64,000 nt of DNA from the NCBI GenBank assembly GCA_023213395.1, contig CM041465.1, positions 241,745,741-241,809,740 on the forward strand. Direction: 5' to 3'. Shown here piece by piece: positions 1 to 9,610 of the stretch (the first letter of the stretch is position 1; each line of letters begins with the position of its first letter). The translations under genes and the position numbers were made by a program. The notes beneath the pieces are model-generated. The model saw only the letters and a program-made list of their open reading frames with translations. It was not told the DNA's origin and did not search any database. Origin of the DNA: Cycas panzhihuaensis. Lineage: Eukaryota > Cycadophyta.

Positions 1-75
1 AGGATAGCCACCCTAGAAGGGCTTGAATTTGAGAAAGCTGTTAATAGAAAGTTCCTTAAGAGGTTCTACGCATGA
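1..75 (+). CDS. C-terminal end of a Tat-like Ty3/gypsy pol polyprotein (partial)
   Basis: The reading frame starting at base 3 encodes about 23 residues, including LEGLEFEKAV and KRFYA, and ends at TGA 73-75. The same segment occurs on the minus strand near 37690-37760 (LEGLEFEKVVN) and in degraded form near 53640-53695. In those copies it follows an integrase C-terminal region with a PKWVGPFVI-like motif, so this is the last piece of integrase. The rest of gag-pol lies outside the window. The frame is open here, unlike the other copies. It sets the orientation of copy 1 as plus strand: pol, then 3' module, then LTR. Confidence 0.8.
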   Translation, partial: RIATLEGLEFEKAVNRKFLKRFYA

Positions 76-948
76 CCTCTCAACGACCATGTCGCCCTGC
101 TCTGAAATGAGCCTAAACTACCATCTTAGGTTGTCCCCATTCTTCCCAACCACGGGTGGAATGGCAATTTAAGATGGACCCCGCTTTGTTTTCCCGGTTC
201 CTTCCGCGGAACCCGCGTTCCCGTATCCTCTCGGGAACCCTTGTCATCTTGCTTGGGCATTCCCCAATCAGGAGGACGCTTGGGGGCATCGTCGCCCCTC
301 TTTCCTGTCCGCTGTTTCCTTCGCATATTCCACTATGCTCTTTCGTAGACGTGTATACCGCTTTGCTCCCTAACCTCACACTTCTATATCGTCCCACTCA
401 CGGCGTGTGTGTGTGCTCCTGTTAGGCATGTGGTCATACATGGAAGGAAACGTGTGTCCATACAACAAAATATCCACAACATAAAACATCTACAACATAA
501 TATAATATTCACAAAACATAAAATAAACATACATATCATCCCCATATGATACATCATGCACAGATTCTCATATCCAAATGGGGTCCAGTCACCCTATGCA
601 TATATATATACATATCCAAAATCATGTTACCATACATCCTGGGAAGCCGGTGTCCTTACAGGGGGGGTACAATCATATGATCCTATATATGACCCCCTGG
701 AGGCCTGTGCTTTCCTGTCAAAACCATATACATGTACATGTCCTACTATTATTGCCCCGCTCCTGGGGTGCCATCTCTCGGTCTCTGTGATCCCTCTCCT
801 AGGGACCACATGCCTCTGAGGCTCCTCCTGGGCCTCCGCGAGCTGCATGCCTTGCTCTCCTCATCCCTAGGTCGTCTCGGGGTCATCGCCGCCGTGTGGG
901 TACGTGTCCTGCTCTGGCTCGACCTCGAGACCATCTGTGCTACTAGCT

Positions 949-973
949 GATCGTATCTGGACTAGATACGATC
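949..973. repeat. Perfect 10-bp inverted repeat at the 3' end of the antisense gene
   Basis: Arms GATCGTATCT (949-958) and AGATACGATC (964-973) flank a 5-nt spacer. The C copy keeps the site with 8-bp arms at 36702-36709 and 36719-36726. It could be an RNA hairpin near the end of the antisense transcript or a protein-binding dyad. The role is unknown. Confidence 0.6.
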
Positions 974-1339
974 CCGCTCTCCCCAGAGTGCCTCCTCTAT
1001 CCCCCTGAGATGCTCAGTGATCACTGCTAGCTGGGTTCTGCTCTCTTCATCTCCACCTGCACCACCTCAGGCCTCTAGAGCTGTGCAGTCCTCGCGGCTC
1101 GTCTCGCTCGGCGTCTCACGTCATCTCTCTCTGCTGCGATGCGTCCACAGGATGTCGCGTGCTCTTGGGACTCTACAGCCCATATGTCCCTCGCCCTCAC
1201 CATCAGGGCGAATGCCTCTCTGTGGGCTCCTGCCGCTCTAGGCTCGTCACCCGCCTGGATGGGCGGTTGCCCCTCTGTATACACCTGAGGGAATATCTCC
1301 CTCACCACAGCCTCCACCAATCTCTGGATCTCTACTGTC

Positions 1340-1452
1340 CTGCCAATGCAACACGCCATGTGTCAGTCTATATCTCACCATATATGTCATAATCAAATCA
1401 AACCAAACATCTACCTGGATGCCAAATGACTCTGGAAAAGGTTAGGTCTCAC
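1340..1452 (-). other. Predicted GT-AG intron of the antisense gene (copy 1)
   Basis: On the minus strand exon 1 ends CAG and the intron opens GTGAGACC at 1452. It closes TTGCATTGGCAG at 1340, giving 113 nt. It is T-rich before the acceptor. Introns of 123 nt (36224-36346) and 129 nt (10442-10570) occupy the same place in the other two copies, and the protein-like similarity resumes just after each acceptor. Splicing itself is inferred. Confidence 0.6.
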
Positions 1453-1629
1453 CTGCTGTGGCTGCCTACTCCCCTGGTCGTGCGGCATCCTCCCCTCCTG
1501 GCTCTCTGCCAGCTGCTGGTGCCTCATCCTCTGGCACCTCCTCTGCCTGGGTCCCTCTCCTCGCGGGGGTGGGCCCAGCTCTCATCCCTGCGGATCCCAT
1601 CACGATCCGTAGCCTGCAGGCCCTAGTCA

Positions 1630-1770
1630 CGGGTCCCCTGACCTCACCCTGTGCTCCTGACGGTCCTGCCTCTCCTCCGGCAGCTCTGGATGGACCCTCT
1701 GCCTCTCCTACTGTCCCTAACGGACCTGCCTCCCCTGCAGGTCATGATGGGCCGGCCCCGTTATCTCCAT
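1630..1770 (-). repeat. Short tandem coding repeat inside the antisense gene
   Basis: Read on the minus strand, units of about 11-14 codons rich in Gly, Glu, Ala, Pro and Ser repeat (GEAGPLGTVGEAEGPSRAAG, then GGEAGPSGAQGEV). The C copy at 35920-36020 has the equivalent array (GGEVGPLRTTGGEASPSRA). It is probably a low-complexity linker between the mobile-domain part and the C-terminal part. Plus-strand ORFs here are shadows. Confidence 0.6.
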
Positions 1771-2772
1771 TGTCTCCACTATCCCCATCATCACTCATCA
1801 CGCCTTGGGCACTCCCCCTTGCCCACCTCGTCGTCGCTATCCCACCTCACCGTCACAGGGCTCGGTATGTAGTCCGGGAGGGTGAGGGGGTCTAGTGATG
1901 TGGCCTCCACCGATCATCTGACATGGGCTCTGTCCTCTGTCCCCCTCAGTCAAGTCTGCCACCTGTGGACCATCGGGCTGCCTCAGAATGGGGTGTGGTC
2001 CCCCGTGGCGCCACTCTGGCAGTGGTCAGTACCAAGACCGTAGTAGTGTCTTTGATGATAGACCACCTCTATCGGTCGTCCTGATAGTATCCAGCTGGGT
2101 GACGAGGTTCATGCTATCGAGTGCCCAATCCATCCTCTCGTCGGCCAGGTGGCTGCATCCATCCACCCGCCTGGGACCTCCCGATAGTTTTGTTTCTGGG
2201 AAATCCGGAACAGAATGCATAATATGACCAGCTTCCTCACTCGAGGAATCTCCGACATCAGAACTGTCTGGAGGGGTGCCCCTCTCCGATCCACAGCCGG
2301 CTCACAGTGAAGAACAGGCTACCTCCTATGTCTTGCCTTAGTCTTTGGCAAGCATCCCGAGTCTCACTGGCCTCCCTGTCGCCGGAACTCCCGATGTCAC
2401 GGATATCCCTCGGCGTGACCATCACATCCCCCACCTGTGGTAGGTGGAACACATGTCTCCTCCTGTCCCAATGGGACACAATATCAACCAATAGCCTCTG
2501 GTCTGACGTGTATTGAGGTGTCTTGAGGGCCTTGTACAGGCCACACCTCTACAGCATATCCCTATCCTCCTGAGTTGTCATCTCCATGTAACTCAGCATA
2601 GCCATACCTACGTTCTCGCGGTTATCTCTGAGGCGACTGTTCACATCAAAAATAACTCAAGTCAGTCTTATGTTAGTCACTGTCATCTCTTTCTCTCCCA
2701 AATCTCTCTCTGTCTAAGATTTGGGGCTCTTTTCGCCCTCATGTCTATTTTTCTGCCTTCACGCCAGTCTGC

Positions 2773-2802
2773 GCCAAACTTAGCAGTACCGCTAAGTTTG
2801 GC
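2773..2802. repeat. Perfect 12-bp-arm hairpin between antisense gene and RNase H (copy 1)
   Basis: Arm GCCAAACTTAGC (2773-2784), loop AGTACC, arm GCTAAGTTTGGC (2791-2802). The site is about 150 bases upstream of the antisense gene on its own strand. The other two copies of the module have hairpins in the same interval (11813-11850 and 34839-34872), with different arm sequences. Confidence 0.8.
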
Positions 2803-3269
2803 ACGGGTCCCTCGGCGATCATTGCCGCGGTACAAACGGCGATCCCCCAAAAGAGGGGGATTTCCGCCCCAAAAAACTAAATTTTTTTTCTGGTGGACCC
2901 CGTGGGGCCCACCGGGACCAGGGCTCCCTAATACCCAGGTCCCCGCCTTTTTCTGGGTCTGATTCGGACTCCGAGAAACCTTCCGTTGCCCATAAGGGCC
3001 ACTAAAACTACACAGAAACTATGTAAAAAAGCTTTAAAACCTTTAAACTTTGAACTTCGAAATGGGCTAGGTTTAGTGACATCCACTCACTGGATCTGGT
3101 CTCGCTACTGCCATATCGTCTGGTCGGTCGCGCTAGCTCTCTCCGCTCTCTGATCCGACTGTCAGATCTCCCTCGGCGTGCCTCTAAAGTTGGGTGGCGC
3201 TCTGCTGCGTAAGGAAATGGCTCTGGTTTCATACGAGAGTCGGTGAAAATGAATCCATTTTCCCATTGT

Positions 3270-3286
3270 TTTCCTTATATAGGCAG
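3270..3286 (+). promoter_or_regulatory. TATA-like box upstream of the archaeal-type RNase H
   Basis: TTCCTTATATAGGCAGG lies about 520 bases before the RNase H start codon. The C copy retains CCTTATATAGGCA on the minus strand (34324-34335). Copy 3 has lost the TATA core. It could be an internal promoter directed at the RNase H, or chance AT-rich sequence. No start-site evidence is available. Confidence 0.35.
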
Positions 3287-3799
3287 GGGCCCCAACGGGC
3301 GCTTCCTCAGTTTTTGGTCTCGCGTCAGTCATTGGGACCGTCTCGTTGTCCTGATTACCTTTGCCTTCTGGCCCTGTCGTCAATTGTGCTTTATCAATGC
3401 CCTTTCTGCCCGCCCTTGTGAGGGCATTTATGGTGCCTCGTTATTGCACTTTTGCCAGGGCCCTTCTACATCGTTTTATGCGCTACTCCCGTGCCTGCTC
3501 GAGCTTATACTCATTTGGCTCGTTTCGTCGCCCTGGACTTGTTTCCGCGGCCCTTTCTCATTCTTGGGGTCCCCAAAAGAAATGCTCCCCCCACTTGGGG
3601 GCATGTTTCGCTTTCTAAAGTGACCTTTTAGTGCCCCAGGAGGCTTTTTCTCCCGACCACTCTCTGCCGGTGATCGGATCGCATGCTTTCGCCCTGGGTA
3701 ACCTCATTGCTAGGACCTCCTACCCTTCACGGCCACCTTTTGCTTATTTTTTGAGTGTTGCTTTAATCACCCATTGATTGCTTGGATTTTGTGTCACCT

Positions 3800-4222
3800 A
3801 TGTCCATCTACATCTTTACCGACGGCGGAAGCCGCAGTAATCCTGGACCCTCTATCGCTGCGTGGATCCTCCGCAGCCCTTCTGGACATGATCTCCTCCG
3901 CTCTGGGATCTTCCTCCCAGAGGCTACCAACAACGAAGCTGAGTATATAGTTGTTATCAAAGCCCTCACTAATGCCCTCCATTTCCATCACGGACCCATC
4001 ATTTTGCTTTGCGACTCTCAAGTTGTGGTGTCTCATCTCACCCAGGTTTACCAGGTGTGATGCCCTCACTTGAGGACTCTTGCTTCTGCTGCCAGATCTC
4101 TCCTGGCCTGCTTTTCTTTTGTTGATATCCAGCATATCCCCCGAGCCCTCAACGCTGAGGCAGATAGCCTCGTTCGCCTCATCCTTGAGCGCCGCCTTTC
4201 CCTTCTTACTGACCGTCCCTGA
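3800..4222 (+). pseudogene. Free-standing archaeal-type RNase H of a Tat-like gypsy element (copy 1)
   Basis: From ATG 3800 the product would be about 140 residues. It shows the RNase H fold motifs in order: FTDGGSRSNPGPS (first Asp), EATNNEAEYIVVI (Glu), LLCDSQVVVSHL (second Asp) and, after a stop, ALNAEADSLVRL (last acidic site). The DGGS.SNPGP, NNEAEY and DSQ.VV pattern is that of the archaeal-like RNase H recruited by Tat-lineage retrotransposons, separate from the ordinary pol RNase H. The one nonsense codon (TGA 4058-4060) fits CGA-to-TGA change, because the C copy has CGG there. It sits 3.7 kb past the end of pol, after the antisense gene, in its own frame. The activity is inferred from motifs. 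Confidence 0.8.
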
Positions 4223-4654
4223 GGCTTGCCTGGCCTTCCTGTTGCCCAAGCCCCAAGTCGTCTGTCACTTTGCTTCGCGATCCGTTCGCACCTCCGAAAC
4301 TGAGTTACTAATGAGGTAAAACTATGGTACCCACCATTTATTCTTCATTTAACTATGCATGTTCCTTTGCATTCTTTGTGGTGGGGGCAGCCCCTCACCT
4401 GTCTCATTCTCCTAGTCGGCTTCCAGGTGGCCCATAGGCAGCCCCTATGTTGTCTCCACTACCGCTTTCGTATCCACGCATCCTGCCACGACACTCGCCG
4501 GCACCCTTGCCTACTATTATGATGTTGATTGATATATCTATACACATGTGCTACTAACAGTTGTGTTGCCAGCATTCGCCATCGCACCAGGTTTCCGAGC
4601 GGTGAGGCTCTGCGAGTGTTTCCCGGCTCCCGAGAATGGATACGGAATCACCGA

Positions 4655-4674
4655 CTCAGGTAAGTGTAGGTATG
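4655..4674 (+). promoter_or_regulatory. Conserved splice-donor-like motif in family G LTRs
   Basis: CTCAGGTAAGTGTAGGTATG matches the plant 5' splice consensus (AG|GTAAGT). It recurs at 21786 (ATAAGTAAGTATAGGTATGC), 54237 (ACATAGGTAAGTGTAGGTAT), and on the minus strand near 9500, 32790 and 38065. Conservation while the flanks diverge suggests function, for example leader splicing. Confidence 0.45.
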
Positions 4675-5214
4675 TCTCTCGCATTGTCATCGCTTTCATT
4701 TACTGGATGTTTGCTTGCGTATCTGCATGTGTGTGGCTTTGTGGGCGACCTTGTAGTCGTCCACACTTATTTTAGCCTATGACGACTATAGCAGGGGCAC
4801 ACTCCCAGTGAGTGTGGCACCCTGGTGACCACATTACTTCCCGCATCTGCCCTCCTCGCTCCTGGATCCACTAGGTTTGCGCCACCTCCACCCATGTGAT
4901 GACTCATCATCGTTTGGTTAACTTGCCACCCCATTTGAGTCCTATTTTTGCTCCCTTGGACCCGTTTGTTGGCTTGTGTAACCCCGGGTAAGTGTTCTAG
5001 CTTCCCATTAGTCCTTTCGGTCATCTGCCCCCAACCTAGACTGGTTGGTGGGCCCCATTTTTGGCTCCAGGTGCGTACCACCGGAATATCTGCGGTACCA
5101 CAGAATTTGCGGCGGTATGACTGTCTCAGATTGTTTTTAAAAATCTGCCGTGGCAATTTTGCATTTATTGCGAAACTGCCACGTGGCTCGCACCTTATTT
5201 GTCTTCCAGCTTCG

Positions 5215-5262
5215 CCCTAATCGCACGCTTTAGGGTTTTATTTGAGTACTTAAGCCCTTTTT
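5215..5262 (+). promoter_or_regulatory. Telo-box and TATA-like promoter candidate in the LTR
   Basis: CCCTAA and TTTAGGGTTTTATTTGAG are followed by ACTTAAGCCC. The inverted LTR at 8840-8875 shows the same cluster (GGGTTTTATAC with CCCTAACCCTAAAC), and C has CTTTATACCTAACCCTA near 32115. Telo-box-like AAACCCTA next to TATA is common in plant promoters. The start site is not determined. Confidence 0.35.
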
Positions 5263-7303
5263 GGCTCATTTTCAAGGATCTTTTTGCTCACTTTTGGAAT
5301 TGCTCTCTAAGGAAACATCCTCCGCCTCGCTCTTCTCTGTCTCTCTGCCGTCAAGAATCGGACTGCACCCCTTCTGACGCCGACTCTCCTTTGGCGTGGC
5401 TGAGACATTCTCCCAGCCCCTCAAACGCCTTGGAGAGGGCCCCTTTGGAGTGGTTTCTAGTTGATATTTGCCCAGGCAGTCCACAAGTGCCCCAAGTGCA
5501 GGCATTTCCCATCACATCTCCGTAGCAGGGTCTCAAACCTGCTCTACTTCAGATTTGGGCTAATTTCTCAGCCCCTCTTCATTGCTCCTTGGCTGAGGCA
5601 AACCCCTTGCCTCCCCTTTACAGGTATTCCTCGTTTTATATTGGTTTTTCTTATGATATTTATGCTTAAGCTTGTTTGCTCTTGCTTGTTTCTTGAGAGT
5701 TAGTTTTCTGTCTTTTTTGTGGGTTGTTCTACTACTCTTTTATGCCTCTTGCCTACATTTACTGCTCAAGGCAGCGGCGTTGGGGGATAGCATAGGTTTT
5801 GGAGAGGAGCTGGGTGGATTCTGTACCACCTTCCACGCTCCCTAAGCGGCTCTAAGCCCTCCAAAGCCTCCCTCTCACCCTGTGCTGCCCTTGGCTTGCA
5901 AACAAGGGTTTTTAGGCCCTCTTTTGGCTGCCCAAACCAACGTTGTCACGAGTTGCAGCGCTGATTTGGGGCCCTTTGCTCAGGTTTGGGCAACACTCAT
6001 AAGTCCTAATCGCTAGCCATTGTTCTGCTTTCTCCCCGGCTACCTGGTTTGCTCCTCATAGCATCTCAGTTCGCCGTGGGCTTTCTTGGGCCTCTCTTTG
6101 CCCCTTTGCTGCCATTTTCCAGCCCTTGCTCTTGGCCTTGTCCTCGCTACCTTGTGGCTCTTGAGGGGAGGTTAGGGCATCATTTGCGGGAGGTAGGCCA
6201 CTCTGAGGCTTACCCAATCATTTACTTTCACCTTGGTCGCTCTCTTTTGGTACTTTCATTATTGGATTAGCACTAACGCATGTATATTCAGATTTTCGTT
6301 TATGTTATTTAGGCATATATTGTTAGAATTTCGTGTTGCATGCGAGTGTTCTTCCTTCAGGAAGAGAGAGACCGCTATTGCTTGCAAGTATTCGGGAAGC
6401 GTGGAGGGCATCGCCCGTTGGCCTCGTTACCGGTAAGCACCTTTGTATGCGTTATATTTTTGTATAATTTCACTTATTAGTTGGTGCTTCCTTTCTTTCT
6501 TGGCATCGCATTTGATTTTCCGGGGAAGGTAAGGAAGCCCCTCTTTTCTACCCGCTGCAACAACTTGCATCCAACGCGTCGCGTGGAACGGTTTGGTGCT
6601 CGTCGAGAAGGCTTCTTCATCATGCATGCCTTCGGTCTAGGTGCACGTTTCGCTCCCCTTTGCTACCTCCTTTCCACCTTTTATTTTTCTTGTAGTAATT
6701 AGCACATTGAAAGATAAAAGGGGAAAATTTAGTTTCATGTCTGGTTGCATTTCATTTATTTTGTTATATATATTTTTGCTTTTACCGTCTATAGGAAAGG
6801 TTGTAGGAACTCTCTTTCTCCACCTTTCTCCTCTCCTCCTCAACCACATAAGTGCCTTGACTCTCGCATCACTCGTGTACCCGGTTAGGCTGCGTAGGCT
6901 TACTCTTGACTCTTTCCCTTTGGATTTCCTCTTCCCCCTTCTGGCCACCCAAGGGTGGGAGGGTCCTGCTTCTAGGTCAACCCAGGTTTTCCCTACGCAC
7001 CTTCACCCCTTGTTCGAAGCGGTGAAGGGTCACCTGATAGTAGCCATACTCCATTGCAGATCTCGAACTCGCGCGCCTGAGGTGCCTACAGTGTGATAGT
7101 TACTCACCTTTTAGGTTCCACCTTCTATCATTTCACCACTCACTCTCCCCCACACCTATCAGTTAGGTAGTTATCCCGTAGCAGCGCATCCAGACTCTAA
7201 GAAGTTGCATCTTCTCACGGGAGGGAGAAGGCAATGTGCGAGAAAATGTATATGAGATACGATGTCCTAGGTGTGGGCTAGATGGGGTGTGAGGAATGTG
7301 TGG

Positions 7304-9560
7304 CTCACACCCAAGACCTATCTACACACGGTATAAACAACTATAACAAGAATTCGTAAATGCAACAATGAGTTCTTTCCCTTTTTATTTCCTATGTGTT
7401 TTTAGCATGCGATGTGTGCATAAAAGAAAGACTATGGAAAAGGACAAAAAAGCGAACAAGGAATACTTGAAAAAGAAGCGTGGTTGGGATGTTGCGACAT
7501 TCTGCTCTTTACGCACTCATCCACTCGAACTTGCCATGCAGGTGAGAGGCTAGTCAATGATGGTTGCCATGAACAAACGAGGGGCTACCTTACCTTCCCT
7601 AATCATGTGAAAGAAAAGTGACACAAAGAGTAGCAAAGGAAAATGAAAGTACTAACTAGAGACTAACCTATCAAGAAGTTTGCCTCCTTCATACTTCTGT
7701 CGCCGTAAACTTGCCAAGCACAAAATAAAAGTTTCTCCCTCCCAGAAGAGGGGGCTACCAAATATGCTAATATATATCTATGAAAACAAGAAGTAGACAA
7801 TAAATCAAGTTAAAGAAATATTACACTCTACTCCAAAACCTCCAAGCAAGACTTAAACCAAAGTAACACTAAATAGTGACCAAGATGAAGAAGTTAGCCT
7901 TGGAATGGCCAACTCACCTATAGGTACCTCCACATAGCCATAAAGGGGGAAAAAACATAGTGTTATGGTTGTATGGGACAAGAAACAAAGGAGGAAATAA
8001 TCCAACAAACTGGTGTACAAACAAACCCAAGAGACAAAGTGCTATGGGCAGCAAATCATCAGGTTGGGACAAGCTAAGGATCACAAACTGACCGGGACAG
8101 GTTTGGGGGCTTATGTGATGCCTAAAACCTGATAGTATAGGCTTGAAACTAGTGTGGAAAGGGCTACCAATGCTGTTTCAGAACTAGAAACAAGCTCTCA
8201 ATATCCCTAACCCAGCTCCAAAGAGAGGCATGAAGTGAAAGAGGAAGGAGGGAAGGGTAGAACCCTTAGGGAGAGGGCCAACAAGGGGACTGATCCTGCC
8301 TTTCCCCCTTCACCTATCCTTATGCAACCCTCTTGAACATCCACCTTGGAGTAAGCTTGCAGGAAAAGAGAGGAGGAGCACTATAAAATGAGGATCAATA
8401 AGCAAGCTCCTATGGAATGCAAAGATAGGAGCAAGGAATAACCCAACAATGCTCATAAAAGAAAGAAAAAAAGAGAAGAAGCTTAAAGGACCATGGAAGG
8501 GATACCTTGTAGTAAAAGGAAAGAACTCTATTCTGCCAGAAATCAGGAGGAAAAGCTTGTGCCAAATAGGCTTTTCAGGCCTAGGCTGAAGAGGTGACAA
8601 ACATGGATGCAACTCTGAGATCTTGGAGCTTGGTTGTTGAGATGCTGTAAGTACTCTTCCTCCATGATATAGACCTACAAAAAGGGAGCCTGAAGCTACT
8701 GGAGCAAGGCCTAAGATGCAACAGGTATCTTGTGGAAGGGGAACCAGAGCCAAAGAGTAAGTCCTGTGAAAGTTACAGAGTGAGAGCTAGAGTAGAGAGC
8801 CAAAAAATGAATGAAGAAGAGACATAAATGGTTTAGTTTTTGGGTTTTATACTCACCCTAACCCTAAACGAGCATTTTGGGTTATGGAGGGGATGAGTAT
8901 GTGAGGATGCCATGTGGTAGTTCTGCGAAAAGAGTGGGAACTACCGCGATTGTTTTAAAAAATGAAGTTAAACAGTCACACCATGGCAAACCTCGCGGTA
9001 TTGCAGCAAATTTTATGGTACCACTAAGTTTGCAGCGGTGTGGGCCTGAAAGCCAAAATTAAGGCAAAAACATGACCTAGAGTCAAACAGAGGGGTGTAC
9101 AAAGGCTGGGCAAGCTAGGAGCTCATGCCTAGATGGCTTACAAGTGGTCAAAAGTGAAAAACAAGTCTCTGGAGGGGGTCTTATCAAACTTGGAAGGGGA
9201 TTCAAAGTAATGACAGGAGTGCTGACACAAGCAGGTCGCGACCAACAGTAGTGTTTGAGGAGTTATGGAGGTGTTGTGGGCAGCTAAGTGCTATATGGGG
9301 TATATGACTTGCTGAGGAGTGCCCCATGGTGGGTCATCATAGGCTAAATAATATGTGGCAGGCACAAGCAATGTGATCAGGTAAGAAAGCAATGCGATTA
9401 CACCAATGATAGGCAAGCATGCATCAAACAAAACCCTAAGCCACTTCGACCAAGTGAAAGTGAGGATGAAAGTGAGAAGTGTATACTTGAGCTTGCCTGA
9501 GTCAACTCATCTCAAATCCATTCCCGGTAGCTAGGATATAGTTCCAAAAGTATCTCAGCA
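7304..9560 (-). repeat. Inverted, truncated family G LTR
   Basis: This segment aligns on the minus strand with the copy 1 LTR and directly with the C LTR (30400-32850). Anchors are GGCTACCTTACCTTCCC near 7580, the TATA/telo-box cluster at 8840-8875, the GGTACC-centred dyads at 8980-9040, and the donor-like motif in reverse near 9490. It stops at about 9560 before the LTR start motif, so it is 5'-truncated. No internal region follows. ORFs at 8310-8753 and 8877-9062 look like chance. Confidence 0.6.
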
Positions 9561-9610
9561 TTAGGGTCTCCATCTCTGACTGATTGAAGGAGGTGACAAT
9601 AGGACCATCA

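Larger units (their letters stand above)
620..2620 (-). pseudogene. Antisense plant-mobile-domain gene in the 3' module of family G (copy 1)
   Basis: This gene lies opposite to pol, between pol and the downstream RNase H. Exon 1 (about 2620 to 1453) starts in a frame with NRENVGMAML and TPQYTSDQRLLVDIVSHWD, then HVFHLPQVGDVMVTPRDI. After a one-base slip near 2396 it continues as GVPATGRPVRLGML. The pattern of W..R.HVFHLP..GDV.VT..D followed by GVP.TGRPV resembles the plant mobile domain (PF10536) known from host proteins and transposons. A segment IPRVRKLVILCILF follows, then Gly/Glu/Pro/Ser repeats (1630-1770), an intron, and a hydrophilic exon 2 with REIFPQVYTEGQPPIQ and VESQEHATS. TAG at 2549-2551 and the frameshift mark decay. 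Copies at 35020-36740 (+) and 10230-11640 (-) align along most of the length. The domain call is by eye and the function is unknown. Confidence 0.7.
4323..7293 (+). repeat. LTR of family G, copy 1 (about 2.97 kb, CpG-rich)
   Basis: It begins after the purine-rich TACTAATGAGGTAAAAC, where the LTRs of B (about 53739) and C (minus, about 33234) also begin with TATGGT. It aligns in patches with those of A, B and C along its length, including the conserved donor-like CAGGTAAGTGTAGGTATG at 4657 and CGGTAAGCACC near 6430. The length agrees with that of B (2.9 kb after removing its solo LTR insertion). It is richer in G+C and CpG than the other copies. The exact 3' boundary is uncertain by tens of bases. 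ORFs inside show no similarity I recognise. Confidence 0.65.

Noticed and set aside
113-425. Overlapping ORFs on both strands after the pol stop
   Set aside because: They overlap each other, have no family features, and the corresponding region of copy C is not open.
1458-1895. Plus-strand Pro/Ser/Ala-rich ORF of 145 codons
   Set aside because: It is the opposite-strand shadow of the Gly/Glu repeat of the antisense gene, whose minus-strand reading is conserved in copy C.
3243-3623. Plus-strand ORF of 126 codons before the RNase H
   Set aside because: It has no recognisable motif, and the matching stretches of copies 3 and C are not open in this frame.
3794-4249. Minus-strand ORF of 151 codons
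   Set aside because: It is a shadow of the archaeal-type RNase H on the plus strand, which carries the catalytic motifs.
8310-8753. Minus-strand ORF of 147 codons, partly hydrophobic
   Set aside because: It lies within the inverted LTR; the aligned segment of the C LTR does not keep the frame.
8856-8871. Telomere-like CCCTAACCCTAAA
   Set aside because: There are only two units, placed next to a TATA-like box and shared by other LTR copies, so a promoter telo-box is more likely than a telomere remnant.
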